Below, piece by piece: positions 23,583-32,504 of a stretch of 64,000 nucleotides of DNA. Positions within the stretch are counted from its first letter, which is position 1, and every line of letters begins with the position of its first letter. The translations under genes and the position numbers were made by a program. This DNA comes from Actinomadura rupiterrae (GTDB taxonomy: Bacteria > Actinomycetota > Actinomycetes > Streptosporangiales > Streptosporangiaceae), in assembly GCF_024172125.1 (NCBI RefSeq), contig NZ_JAMZEA010000005.1:124001-188000 (forward strand), in the 5' to 3' direction. The notes under the pieces are model-generated. The model was not told where the DNA came from. It saw only the letters and a program-made list of their open reading frames with translations, and searched no databases.

Positions 23583-23789
23583 TTACAGGGGGACGACCTG
23601 GTCGGCCTGCGGACCCCGGTTACCCTGCGTCACCTCGAACTGGACGCGCTGGTTCTCGTCCAGCGAGCGGTACCCGGAGGACTGAATCGCCGAGTAGTGC
23701 ACGAAGACGTCGGGGCCACCGCCGTCGACGGCGATGAAGCCGAAGCCCTTTTCGGCGTTGAACCACTTCACGGTGCCCTGCTGGGGCAT
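23583..23789 (-). CDS. Cold-shock domain protein (CspA family)
   Basis: A 68-residue single cold-shock domain, a nucleic-acid chaperone. RNP1 (KGFGFI) and RNP2 (VFVHYSAI) are intact. The ribosome site AAGGAG lies 6 nt before the ATG. A long upstream region with no gene precedes it and could provide a structured 5' leader, as in many csp genes; no specific element can be assigned. Confidence 0.97.
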   Translation of the reverse strand: MPQQGTVKWFNAEKGFGFIAVDGGGPDVFVHYSAIQSSGYRSLDENQRVQFEVTQGNRGPQADQVVPL

Positions 23790-25295
23790 GTCTTTCTCCT
23801 TGCGGCAAAACGTGGGCCCACACCTCGCGGGCCCAGCGCGGCTGCTAGCGGAACGCTCTCGCCGCCGGGATGGTCCCGGAAAGCCAAAACGCCCGCTGCC
23901 ATCAGTCCGCGGGCGTCCATACAAACGATCGAGAACCACGACTGCAACCGACCGGACCACAGTATCACCGGATCCGCGCAAAACGCAGGAGCCGCCGCCC
24001 TTTCGATCGCCGCCCCGAGCGCCGCCCGCCCGCGCGACACATCAGGGGAACACCTGACGGACATCCGTCGATGGGAGTTCTGCGCTTGTCGGGTCCCGCG
24101 AGAGGCGCGGATTTCCGCTGGCCACCGTGGAGACAGGCGTGATTCCGGACGCGCCGGACGGCGTGTCGGCGCGGTGGCCGGAAGCGGCTTGCCAAGCGGA
24201 CTCGCCGATTCGTAAAGACTAAGAAGTTCCGCCGAGAGCGGAGCGCGGGATCGGCGGCCCTCGCGTTTCGGACACCGGCGCCCCTCGACGCGGCCGGGCG
24301 CGGGAAGGCTCGCGGCCGCGCAGACGGGCAGGCGGGGCCGATCGGCGCGGTACACCAGGAGATACCGAACCTCTGGAACCTCTGGAACCTCCCGCGCCAC
24401 GCCGGCGCCCCGGCCCGATATCGCCGGAACCACCCCATCCGGTTCCGCCGGAACCCGATCCGGGGACGACTCGGCGGTCCGGCTGTGACGCGTGCCGCGC
24501 TGTCGCCGGGCATGGCGAACCTGTCCACCGCCGATACATTTTTAAGGACATAGCGGGCAATTTTTATACGTTCTCGACGAGTTCCACTTGCGCGGACGCG
24601 CGTTCGAGACGCATCCGGCCCTTGCGTGCACGTTGGATGTCGCCGCGGTGAACAAAGGCGTGGGACGCCGTTCCCTTCTCTTTATTGGCGTGTCAAGGGA
24701 GAGCGAAGGGGAGACAAGAGCGGCCGCGCCCGGTCTCCGGAGCCCTCTGCGCCATCGGACGCACGATGCGGACGTCCAGGCCCACTCGTGTGACGCAGAC
24801 CGTTCGCAACCTCCGCTCCCGCGCCGCAGGCCTCCGGACCCCAGCTCCCGTGACGCAGACCTCCGCACCCCTCTCCTGCGCCGCAGACCGCTCCCGCGAC
24901 GCAGAGCTCCACCCCCGCTCCTGCGGCAGCCCGTCCAGCTCACTCGTCCTGGTCCCTGGGTCGAGTCGGGAGCGGGTCGGCGGCGGAGCTTCGGTCCGCC
25001 GTACGGGTGCGGCGAGGAGCAGGATGGCTGTCCTGGTTTGGGCTACAGCTGGCCGGGAGGGGGTGGGAGCTTTGATCTTGAGGGGTGGCCGACTGGGACT
25101 TTTGGCCTAGAGCGGGAGTCTTCGGTCTCGGGCGGGAGAGGCGTCCGGGCGCTGCTCCGGGGCGTCCGGACGCAGTGGTCTGGGGCCGACCTCGGCGGGG
25201 ACGGGCGACAGGGGTGCGATCTTGGTGGGAATACCCGATACGCCCGGATGGTAGGGATAGTCGCGCCCTCAACCATTTTGATCTTAGGAGCCCCC
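23790..25295. other. 1.5-kb region without a confident gene
   Basis: The left part (to about 24200) is less GC-rich and should carry the csp promoter and leader. An AT-rich patch (about 24533-24572, including ATTTTTAAGG and AATTTTTATACG) stands out. About 24770-24930 holds degenerate repeats of the type CTCCCGTGACGCAGACCTCC. The right end contains the ribosome site TTAGGAG of the ABC gene. Frames through the region are low-complexity and lack ribosome sites. Confidence 0.5.
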
Positions 25296-27503
25296 GTGCC
25301 AGCAGGCTCATCCCGAGGCGGAGCCTCGCCTACCGATCGTGCCGCACCCGAGCCCGACACCGGAGCCGAGGCCGGAACCGATGCCGCCGTCCTGGCAGAG
25401 CCGGGAAACGGCGCCAGCCGTGTGGCTGGGGGCGGGAACGGCGTCGGCGGAGTTGTGGTTCCGGGGCCGGCGGGTGCGCCGGACGATGCCGCAGTGGGCG
25501 AAGGGGCCGCGGAGCAGTTGGGAGCGGACGGGGCCTCGTCCACAGGGCAGATCCTGCGGGAAGGGATGCGCGTCCTCGGGGTGGCGATCCGGGCCGAGCC
25601 GAAGGTCTTCGCCATATCGGTGCTGGCCAGCGCCCTTTACGGGGCGATGACGGTCGGGACGGCGCAGGCGCTCGGGTGGGCGACGCAGCACACCGTCCTG
25701 CCGGCGTTCGACAGCGGGCACACGACGGCGGGCGCGCTGACCGCGGCCGCGCTGGTGATCCTCGGCGTGGCGTTCCTCAAGGCGCTCGGCGTGGCCGGAC
25801 GGCGTTTCTACGCGGGCCTCATGCAGTACCGGATGCAGGCCCGCTACCGGCGGGCCGTCACGCGGCAGTATCTGAGGCTGCCGCTCGCCTGGCACCAGAA
25901 GCATCCGACCGGGCAGCTCCTCTCGAACGCCAACGCGGACGTCGAGGCGGCGTGGGCGCCGATCGCGCCGCTGCCGATGGCGGTGGGCGTGGTGTTCATG
26001 CTGGTCGTCGCGGCCGTGTCGATCCTGCTGACCGATCCGGTCGTGGCGATCGTCGGGTTCCTGGTGTTCCCGGCGATCGCGCTGCTGAACGTGGTGTACC
26101 AGCGGCGGCTGGCGCCGGTCGCGACGCGGGCGCAGCAGCTGCGGGCCGAGGTCAGCGAGGTGGCGCACGAGAGCTTCGAGGGCGGCCTGGTCGTCAAGAC
26201 GCTGGGCCGCGAGGAGTCGGAGACCGAGCGGTTCGCGGCGCGCGCGGACGCGCTGCGGGACGCCAACATCGCGGTCGGACGCGTCCGGGGGATGTTCGAC
26301 CCGGTGCTGGAGGCGCTGCCGAACCTCGGCGTGCTGGCCGTCCTGCTGATCGGGTCGGTGCGGTTGCAGTCGCACGCGATGACGGCGGGCGACCTGGTGC
26401 ACGTGGCGTACCTGTTCACGCTGCTGGCGTTCCCGATCCGGTCGCTGGGCTGGGTGCTGGCCGAGGTGCCGCGCAGCGTGGTCGGCTGGGACCGGGTCCG
26501 GTCCGTCCTGGATGCGGGCGGTTCGATGCCGTACGGGCAGGCCGAGCTGAAGGGCGGCGCGCCCGCCGCGCTGCGGGTCGAGGCGGTCCGGTTCGGCTAC
26601 GAGCCGGCCGAGGGCGCTCCCCCGGCGGACGTCCTGCGGGACGTGACGTTCGAGGCGTCCCCCGGCCGGACGGTGGCGGTGGTCGGCCCGACCGGCTCCG
26701 GCAAGTCGACGCTGACCTCGCTGCTGGTGCGCCTGGTGGACCCGGCGGACGGCGCGGTCCTGCTGGACGGCCTGGACGCGCGGGACGTGAAGGCGGGCGG
26801 CATCGCCGCGACCGCCGCGCTCGTCCCGCAGCAGACGTTCATGTTCGACGACACCGTCCGGGGCAACATCACGCTCGGCCTGGACGTCCCGGACGACCAG
26901 GTCTGGGCGGCCCTGCGGCTCGCCCAGGCCGAGGGGTTCGTCGCGGCCCTCCCGGACGGCCTGGACACCAGGATCGGCGAGCGCGGCGCGACGCTGTCCG
27001 GCGGGCAGCGGCAGCGGCTGGCGCTGGCCCGCGCGGTGGTGCGGCGGCCGCGGCTGCTGGTCCTGGACGACGCGACCTCGGCGGTGGACCCGCAGGTAGA
27101 GCAGCGCATCCTCGCGGGCCTGCGCGAGTCGGAGGAGAACGAGGCGGCGACGGTGGTCGTGGTCGCCTACCGGAAGGCGACGATCGCGCTCGCCGACGAG
27201 GTCGTGTTCATCGAGCACGGCCGCGTCGCCGCCCGGGGCGCGCATGCGGAGCTGCTGGAACGCTCCGAGGGCTACCGGAACCTCGTGAACGCCTACGAGC
27301 GCGCCGAAGCCGAGCAGGAGGCCCTGGAGGCGGAAGCCGAGGCCGAGGCGGAAGCCGGAGCCGGGGCCAGGGCCGGAGCCGGGGCCGGGGGCGAAGCCGA
27401 AACGGAAGCCGCAAAGGCGGCGGAAGCCGGGGCCGGAACGGCGGCTGACGTGGAAGCGGCAGGGGACGTGGAGGAGAGCGGCGGAGTGGGAGGCAGGGCA
27501 TGA
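25296..27503 (+). CDS. ABC exporter half-transporter with degenerate ATP site
   Basis: At 735 residues this is a type IV (B-family) exporter subunit: a disordered, acidic N-terminal extension of about 90 residues, six predicted helices (about 105-390), an ATPase domain, and an Ala/Glu-rich tail of about 60 residues. Walker A is GPTGSGKST and the signature is LSGGQ. Walker B reads LLVLDDATSA, with Asp in place of the catalytic Glu, and the switch histidine is Tyr (VVAYRKAT). The partner gene has both residues, so the pair should form a heterodimer with one degenerate site. The start is GTG at 25296 with AGGAG 6 nt upstream; earlier frames are non-coding-like. The stop overlaps the partner ATG. 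The substrate is unknown. Confidence 0.92.
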   Translation: MPAGSSRGGASPTDRAAPEPDTGAEAGTDAAVLAEPGNGASRVAGGGNGVGGVVVPGPAGAPDDAAVGEGAAEQLGADGASSTGQILREGMRVLGVAIRAEPKVFAISVLASALYGAMTVGTAQALGWATQHTVLPAFDSGHTTAGALTAAALVILGVAFLKALGVAGRRFYAGLMQYRMQARYRRAVTRQYLRLPLAWHQKHPTGQLLSNANADVEAAWAPIAPLPMAVGVVFMLVVAAVSILLTDPVVAIVGFLVFPAIALLNVVYQRRLAPVATRAQQLRAEVSEVAHESFEGGLVVKTLGREESETERFAARADALRDANIAVGRVRGMFDPVLEALPNLGVLAVLLIGSVRLQSHAMTAGDLVHVAYLFTLLAFPIRSLGWVLAEVPRSVVGWDRVRSVLDAGGSMPYGQAELKGGAPAALRVEAVRFGYEPAEGAPPADVLRDVTFEASPGRTVAVVGPTGSGKSTLTSLLVRLVDPADGAVLLDGLDARDVKAGGIAATAALVPQQTFMFDDTVRGNITLGLDVPDDQVWAALRLAQAEGFVAALPDGLDTRIGERGATLSGGQRQRLALARAVVRRPRLLVLDDATSAVDPQVEQRILAGLRESEENEAATVVVVAYRKATIALADEVVFIEHGRVAARGAHAELLERSEGYRNLVNAYERAEAEQEALEAEAEAEAEAGAGARAGAGAGGEAETEAAKAAEAGAGTAADVEAAGDVEESGGVGGRA

Positions 27504-29284
27504 CGGCGCTGAGCGAGTCCGCCTCGTTCGAGAGCGCGCTGAGCACGCTGCGGCGGGGCCTGCGGATCAGTCCGGAGTTCCGTGCCGGGCTGGCCGGGAC
27601 GCTGCTGCTGGCGCTGGTCGCCACGGCGGGCCGGATCGTGGTCCCGGTCGCGGTGCAGCAGGTGATCGACAAGGGCCTCGGGAAGGACGGGGCTCATCCG
27701 GACCTGCCGTTCGTCCGGACGGCGGTGGCGCTGTGCGCGGTGGGCGTGCTGGTCACGGCCGTCTGCGCGTACCTGATGAACGTCCGGCTGTACCGGAGCA
27801 GCGAGACCGGGCTGGCGGCGCTGCGGGTGCGGGCGTTCCGGCACGTCCACGACCTGTCGATGCTGACGCAGAGCGGGGAGCGGCGCGGGGCGCTGGTGTC
27901 CCGGGTCACCGGCGACGTCGACCAGATCAGCCAGTTCATGCAGTTCGGCGGGCTGATGGTGATCGTGTCGGCGGGGCAGCTGGTGGTGGCGAGCCTGCTG
28001 ATGGCGGTCTACTCGTGGCCGCTGATGCTGCTGGTGTGGGCGTCGTTCCTGCCGCTGGCGTGGGCGCTGCGCCGGTTCCAGCGGATGATCTCCGCCGCGT
28101 ACACCCGGGTCCGGGAGCGCACCGGGGACCTGCTGTCGGTGGTCAGCGAGAGCGTCGTCGGCGCGCCGGTGATCCGCGCGTACGGCGCGGAGGAGCGCAC
28201 CGCCCGCCGGGTGGACGAGACGGTGGACGCGACCCGCGCCGCGCAGACCCGCGCGCAGGGGCTGATCGCGATGACGTTCCCGTCCAGCGAGCTGGTCGCG
28301 GCGCTCGCGACGGCCGCGGTGGTCGTGTGCGGGACGCTGCTCGGCCTCGGCGGGCACCTGACCGCCGGGGAGCTGGTCGCGTTCCTGTTCCTGGTGACGC
28401 TGTTCGTGTCGCCGATGCAGACCGCGACCGAGGTGCTGAACGACGCGCAGAACGCGATCGCGGGCTGGCGGCGGGTGCTGTCCGTCCTGGACACCGAGCC
28501 GGACGTCGCCGACCCGGGCGCGGACGGCGAGACCCTCCCGCGCGGGCCGATCGAGGTGGAGTTCGAGCGGGTCGGGTTCGCCTACCCGGGCGGCCCGCCC
28601 GTCCTGCACGGGGTGGACGCGCGGATCGCGCCGCGCACGCGGGTCGCGATCGTCGGCGAGACCGGATCGGGCAAGACGACGTTCGCGAAGCTGCTCACGC
28701 GGCTGATGGACCCGTCCGAGGGCGAGGTCCGGGTGGACGGCGTGCCGCTGCGCCGCGTCCGGTTCGCGTCCCTGCGCGACCGGATCGTCATGGTCCCGCA
28801 GGACGGGTTCCTGTTCGACGCGTCGCTCGCGGACAACATCCGCTACGGCAGCCCGGACGCGTCCGACGCCGACCTGCGCCTCGCGCTCACCGAGCTGGGC
28901 CTCGCCGACTGGCTGGACGGCCTGCCGCAGGGCCTGGCGACGCCGGTCGGGCAGCGCGGCGAGTCCCTGTCGGCGGGCGAGCGGCAGCTGGTGGCCCTCG
29001 CGCGCGCCTACATCGCCGACCCGGACCTGCTCGTCCTGGACGAGGCGACCTCGGCCGTGGACCCCGCGACCGAGGTCCGCATCCAGCGCGCCCTGGACGG
29101 CGTGACCCGCGGCCGCACGGCCGTGTCGATCGCGCACCGCCTCTCCACGGCCGAGGCCGCGGACGAGGTGATCGTCTTCGACAAGGGCCGGATCGTCCAG
29201 CGCGGCCCGGCGTCCGAGCTGGTCAAGCAGCCCGGCGTCTACGCCGACCTGCACGCCTCCTGGGTGGCCCAACGCAAGATCTGA
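27500..29284 (+). CDS. ABC exporter half-transporter, catalytic partner
   Basis: This 594-residue partner has six helices, then Walker A (GETGSGKTT), Walker B with catalytic Glu (LLVLDEATSAVD) and the switch His (IAHRLST). Its signature is LSAGE rather than LSGGQ, which would face the degenerate Walker site of the first subunit. This is the pattern of heterodimeric exporters such as TM287/288 and BmrCD. The ATG overlaps the upstream stop (ATGA). Families of this shape export drugs or lipids; nothing nearby fixes the substrate. Confidence 0.95.
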   Translation: MTALSESASFESALSTLRRGLRISPEFRAGLAGTLLLALVATAGRIVVPVAVQQVIDKGLGKDGAHPDLPFVRTAVALCAVGVLVTAVCAYLMNVRLYRSSETGLAALRVRAFRHVHDLSMLTQSGERRGALVSRVTGDVDQISQFMQFGGLMVIVSAGQLVVASLLMAVYSWPLMLLVWASFLPLAWALRRFQRMISAAYTRVRERTGDLLSVVSESVVGAPVIRAYGAEERTARRVDETVDATRAAQTRAQGLIAMTFPSSELVAALATAAVVVCGTLLGLGGHLTAGELVAFLFLVTLFVSPMQTATEVLNDAQNAIAGWRRVLSVLDTEPDVADPGADGETLPRGPIEVEFERVGFAYPGGPPVLHGVDARIAPRTRVAIVGETGSGKTTFAKLLTRLMDPSEGEVRVDGVPLRRVRFASLRDRIVMVPQDGFLFDASLADNIRYGSPDASDADLRLALTELGLADWLDGLPQGLATPVGQRGESLSAGERQLVALARAYIADPDLLVLDEATSAVDPATEVRIQRALDGVTRGRTAVSIAHRLSTAEAADEVIVFDKGRIVQRGPASELVKQPGVYADLHASWVAQRKI

Positions 29285-29471
29285 CCCCGCCGCCCCCGCC
29301 CGCGTGGTCCCAAGGCCAGTGCGCTTGGATCGGGCGGGCGGGGACGCTTGGGGTTTGCGGGGTGATGCTGGTCTCAGCGGGTGGGTTGGAGGCGGGTTCG
29401 CGGGGGTACGGACGCGTCGCGGCCCGGGAAAGCACTTGCCCGATATCTGGTCGAGTGCGCATTCTGCTGGG

Positions 29472-30788
29472 GTGAACAACGAGGTCGTGGTGGAATCGGC
29501 GAGCACCCTCCAGGGGCAGCTTCAGCGTGGACTCGGCAGGGCGGCGCGCCGCGCCGCCGAGCGTCGCGGCGCCGGTGAGTACGTTTATGACTGTGTCCGG
29601 CGCGACCCGCGATGGGACCGCCAGTGCGAGTCACGCGGCCTGTACTACGCGCGGTTGATGGTCGATCTGGAGCTGCCGGTCGGGCCGCTCTCCGACCACC
29701 TCTTCGACGCCGCCGACCAGGACGACGAGGACGGCAGGTGGCAGGGCCGGCGCGTGGGGCTGACCCTCGACGTGCTCTCGGACCTGGTCCGGCTGAGCCG
29801 CCGCGAGGCCGCCGAGCCGCTGCGCCGCTACGCCCGGGAGGGCACGCACTGGTTCGACGCGCTGGAGCTGCTCGTCCAGCTGCGGGATCCGGCGCTGACC
29901 TGGGATCTGGACGATCTGGCGGACGGCCGCTGCGACGACCGCGAGCTGGCCGACCTGGCGTTCGAGACGGGCAATCCGGTGCTGGAGATGTGGGCCGCCC
30001 GGAAGCCGCGCATCGCGGCGGCGCTCGCTGAGCAGCGCGAGCGGCGGGCGCGCCGTCCGGTCGGACGGTTCCGCGACCCCCGCGACCGTTTCGCGCGCGC
30101 CGGAGGTTCCGCCGCCGGGACGGGCGGCGACGCGGGCGGACCGTCCGATACCGAGCTGGTCGAGCTGGCCCGCCAAGGGGACGACACGGCCGTCGCGGCC
30201 TTGTTCGAGCTGGGCCGCAGACGCGTTCCCGCGCTGCTGGACCTGGCCGAGGAGCTGCTCCCGCAACGCAAGCCGCGCTGGATCGGCGCGGTGGGCAAGG
30301 CGGTCGAGTTCTACGGTCCGGACGCGCTGCCTCGTGCGCGCGTGTGGGCGAACTCCCCCGGCCCCTGTTCGTACGTCGGGCTCCGCCTGATCGCGAACCA
30401 TGGCACCCGCCAGGACATCCCCCTCCTCATGGACGAGCTGACCGACGCCGTCGAGCGCGGCGACTGGGGCTCGGCGGCCGAGCCCGTCGAGGGCCTCGGC
30501 AGGCTCCGCGCCGGCCAGGCCGTCCCGCTGCTGAAGTCGGCCTGGCTCGACACCGAGTACGCCTACCTGCGCCGCCGCATCCTGACCGCGCTGATCCGGA
30601 CCGCGCCGCACACCGCCGAGTCCTACGCCGTCGAGGGCCTGTGGGACTGCGAGGAGCCCGTCCGGCGGACGGCCGTGGAGGCCGCGCCGATCACCGAGGA
30701 GACCCGCACCCGGCTCCAGCGGCTCCAGCACGACTCCCCCGAGAGCCCCGAGGTCCGCGCGTCCGCCGCGTCCCGGCTCGCCCATTGA
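29472..30788 (+). CDS. HEAT-repeat-like protein, unknown function
   Basis: This 438-residue soluble helical protein has no signal or membrane segment. The C-terminal half (about residues 220-435) shows helical pairs resembling HEAT or PBS-lyase-like repeats, for example DIPLLMDELTDAVERGDWGSA and AVPLLKSAWLDTEYAYLRRRILTALI, with a final EEPVRRTAVEAA segment. The N-terminal half is Arg/Asp-rich. The start is uncertain: I use the GTG at 29472, which lacks a clear ribosome site. It stands alone between the ABC operon and the lipoprotein gene. A scaffold role is only a guess from the fold. Confidence 0.75.
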   Translation: MNNEVVVESASTLQGQLQRGLGRAARRAAERRGAGEYVYDCVRRDPRWDRQCESRGLYYARLMVDLELPVGPLSDHLFDAADQDDEDGRWQGRRVGLTLDVLSDLVRLSRREAAEPLRRYAREGTHWFDALELLVQLRDPALTWDLDDLADGRCDDRELADLAFETGNPVLEMWAARKPRIAAALAEQRERRARRPVGRFRDPRDRFARAGGSAAGTGGDAGGPSDTELVELARQGDDTAVAALFELGRRRVPALLDLAEELLPQRKPRWIGAVGKAVEFYGPDALPRARVWANSPGPCSYVGLRLIANHGTRQDIPLLMDELTDAVERGDWGSAAEPVEGLGRLRAGQAVPLLKSAWLDTEYAYLRRRILTALIRTAPHTAESYAVEGLWDCEEPVRRTAVEAAPITEETRTRLQRLQHDSPESPEVRASAASRLAH

Positions 30789-30878
30789 CTCCCCACCACC
30801 CGCACAGCCGCGTTTCAGGGTGAACCTGCTTCCGGAGTGGCGCGTACCAGTGCGCGACCCCACACTCCGGGAGGTGCG

Positions 30879-31286
30879 ATGAAGCGCGAACTCGCGGCGA
30901 TGCTGCTCGTCGGCGTGACCGCGGCGGGTTGCGGCAGCCACGGAAGCCCGTACGACAGTGGGCACGGTGGCATGGTCGGCGGATCGTCCGCGCAGGGCGT
31001 CGCGTCGATTGAGCAGCTCGCCGCCAGGACGGGCTGCTCGCTCACCGGTACGCGCCGCTCCGAGCAGCTGCAGCAGGGTGCGTGCCGGACGTCCCAGGGC
31101 CGGTACACGCTCGTCGGCTTCGACAGCGACAGGGATCGGGACGCCTGGCTCGGCGAGGCGAAGCCGTGGGGCGGGTCGTACCTGGTCGGGACGCGCTGGG
31201 TCGCCGTCGGCACCCCCGCGACGCTCGAAGCGCTCCGCGCCAGGCTGGGCGGAATGATCATGTCGGGCAGCGCCCACCAGCACTGA
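30879..31286 (+). CDS. Small lipoprotein, unknown function
   Basis: A 135-residue protein with an N-terminal Lys-Arg, a hydrophobic stretch and a lipobox ending A-A-G-C (Cys at residue 18), so Lgt of this cell should lipidate it. The mature part has two further cysteines (TGC-SLTG and GAC) about 17 residues apart, then a small alpha/beta region. The ribosome site GGGAGG precedes the ATG by 5 nt. The family is not recognised. Confidence 0.8.
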   Translation: MKRELAAMLLVGVTAAGCGSHGSPYDSGHGGMVGGSSAQGVASIEQLAARTGCSLTGTRRSEQLQQGACRTSQGRYTLVGFDSDRDRDAWLGEAKPWGGSYLVGTRWVAVGTPATLEALRARLGGMIMSGSAHQH

Positions 31287-31294
31287 TCCGCCCC

Positions 31295-31306
31295 TACAAT
31301 TCGTTC
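31295..31306 (+). promoter_or_regulatory. Leaderless promoter -10 box
   Basis: TACAAT ends 6 nt before the ATG of the winged-helix gene, with no ribosome site between. It lies 8 bp after the lipoprotein stop. Confidence 0.6.
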
Positions 31307-32476
31307 ATGCGTTCGATCAGCGTCGCCGAGCGGCGGGCCCGGCTGGGCGTCCGGCACCGCCTCGCCATAGACGTCCGGAGCGACGACCCGGTGGAGATCG
31401 CCCGGTCCATGACGGCCCTGCACGCGACCGATCCGGCGTCGGTGTACGTGCAGGTCGCGGCGCGCAGCAGGACCGCCGGGACGGCGCATGTGGAGCAGGC
31501 GCTGTACGACGACCGCGCGCTGCTCCGGCTGCTGGCGATGCGGCGGACGATGTTCGTCGTCCCGACCGACTTCCTCCCGGCGCTGCAGGCGGCCGTCGCC
31601 GACCAGCTCGCCGTGAGGCAGCGCCGCCGGTACGGCAAGCTCATGGCCGACGCGGGCGTGGGCGACGGCGACCTGGACGGCTGGCTGCGCGACGTCGAGG
31701 ACGCGACGCACAAGGCGCTGATCGGGCTGGGCGCGGCGACCGGCGCCCAGCTGAGCGCGGCCGAGCCGAGGCTGCGGACGAAGGTGGAGCTCGCCCCCGG
31801 CAAGTCCTACGGGACCACGACGGGCATCACGACGTGGGTGCTGGTCACGCTCGGCTGCGAGGGGCGGATCGTCCGGGGCCGTCCTAACGGGACGTGGGTC
31901 AGCAGCCAGTACGTGTGGTCGCCCGTCGAGTCGTGGCTGCCGGACGGCGTGCCGTCGATGCCGGCGGACGAGGCGCGCGCCGAGGTCGTCCGCCGCTACC
32001 TGCGCACGTTCGGCCCGGTGACCCCGCTCGACCTCAAGTGGTGGACGGGCTGGACGGCGGCCGAGGTGAGGAAGGGCCTCGCCGGGCTCGACACCGCGGA
32101 GACCGACGCGGGGATCGTCCTCGCCGACGACCTCGAACCGGTCGAGGCGCCCGAGCCGTGGGCGGCGCTGCTCCCCGCGCTGGACGCCACGCCGATGGGC
32201 TGGAAGGAACGCGACTTCTTCCTCGACCCGGCGCACGTCCCGTCGCTGTTCGACCGGAACGGCAATATCGGTCCGACGGTCTGGTGGGACGGGCGCGTCG
32301 TCGGAGGCTGGGGCCAGGATCCGGACGGCGGCGTCGTGTTCCGCCTGCTGGAGGACGCCGGGTCGGACGCGGTGGCCGCCGTCGAGGCCGAGGCGGCGCG
32401 GATGTCCGCGTTCCTGGGCGGCGTCCGGATCATCCCCAGGTTCCGGACTCCCCTGGAACGCGAACTGTCGTCGTGA
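31307..32476 (+). CDS. Winged-helix DNA-binding protein, HTH_42 (YcaQ/AlkX-like)
   Basis: A 389-residue protein of the HTH_42 family. Members such as E. coli YcaQ and Streptomyces AlkX are DNA glycosylases that unhook interstrand crosslinks. Typical segments are the N-terminal ALHATDPASVYV, the MRRTMFVVP strand, FGPVTPLDLKWWTGW, and the C-terminal VWWDGRVVGGWGQ. The QxQ-type catalytic motif described for YcaQ is not evident to me, so repair activity is uncertain. The ATG directly follows a TACAAT box, so the mRNA is probably leaderless. Confidence 0.85.
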   Translation: MRSISVAERRARLGVRHRLAIDVRSDDPVEIARSMTALHATDPASVYVQVAARSRTAGTAHVEQALYDDRALLRLLAMRRTMFVVPTDFLPALQAAVADQLAVRQRRRYGKLMADAGVGDGDLDGWLRDVEDATHKALIGLGAATGAQLSAAEPRLRTKVELAPGKSYGTTTGITTWVLVTLGCEGRIVRGRPNGTWVSSQYVWSPVESWLPDGVPSMPADEARAEVVRRYLRTFGPVTPLDLKWWTGWTAAEVRKGLAGLDTAETDAGIVLADDLEPVEAPEPWAALLPALDATPMGWKERDFFLDPAHVPSLFDRNGNIGPTVWWDGRVVGGWGQDPDGGVVFRLLEDAGSDAVAAVEAEAARMSAFLGGVRIIPRFRTPLERELSS

Positions 32477-32504
32477 CGGAGCGCGCATCCGCGAAGATGG
32501 GGCC

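Noticed and set aside
24588..25295. Extended N-terminus of the first ABC subunit
   Set aside because: The in-frame sequence is low-complexity. AGGAG precedes the GTG at 25296, where the conserved layout begins.
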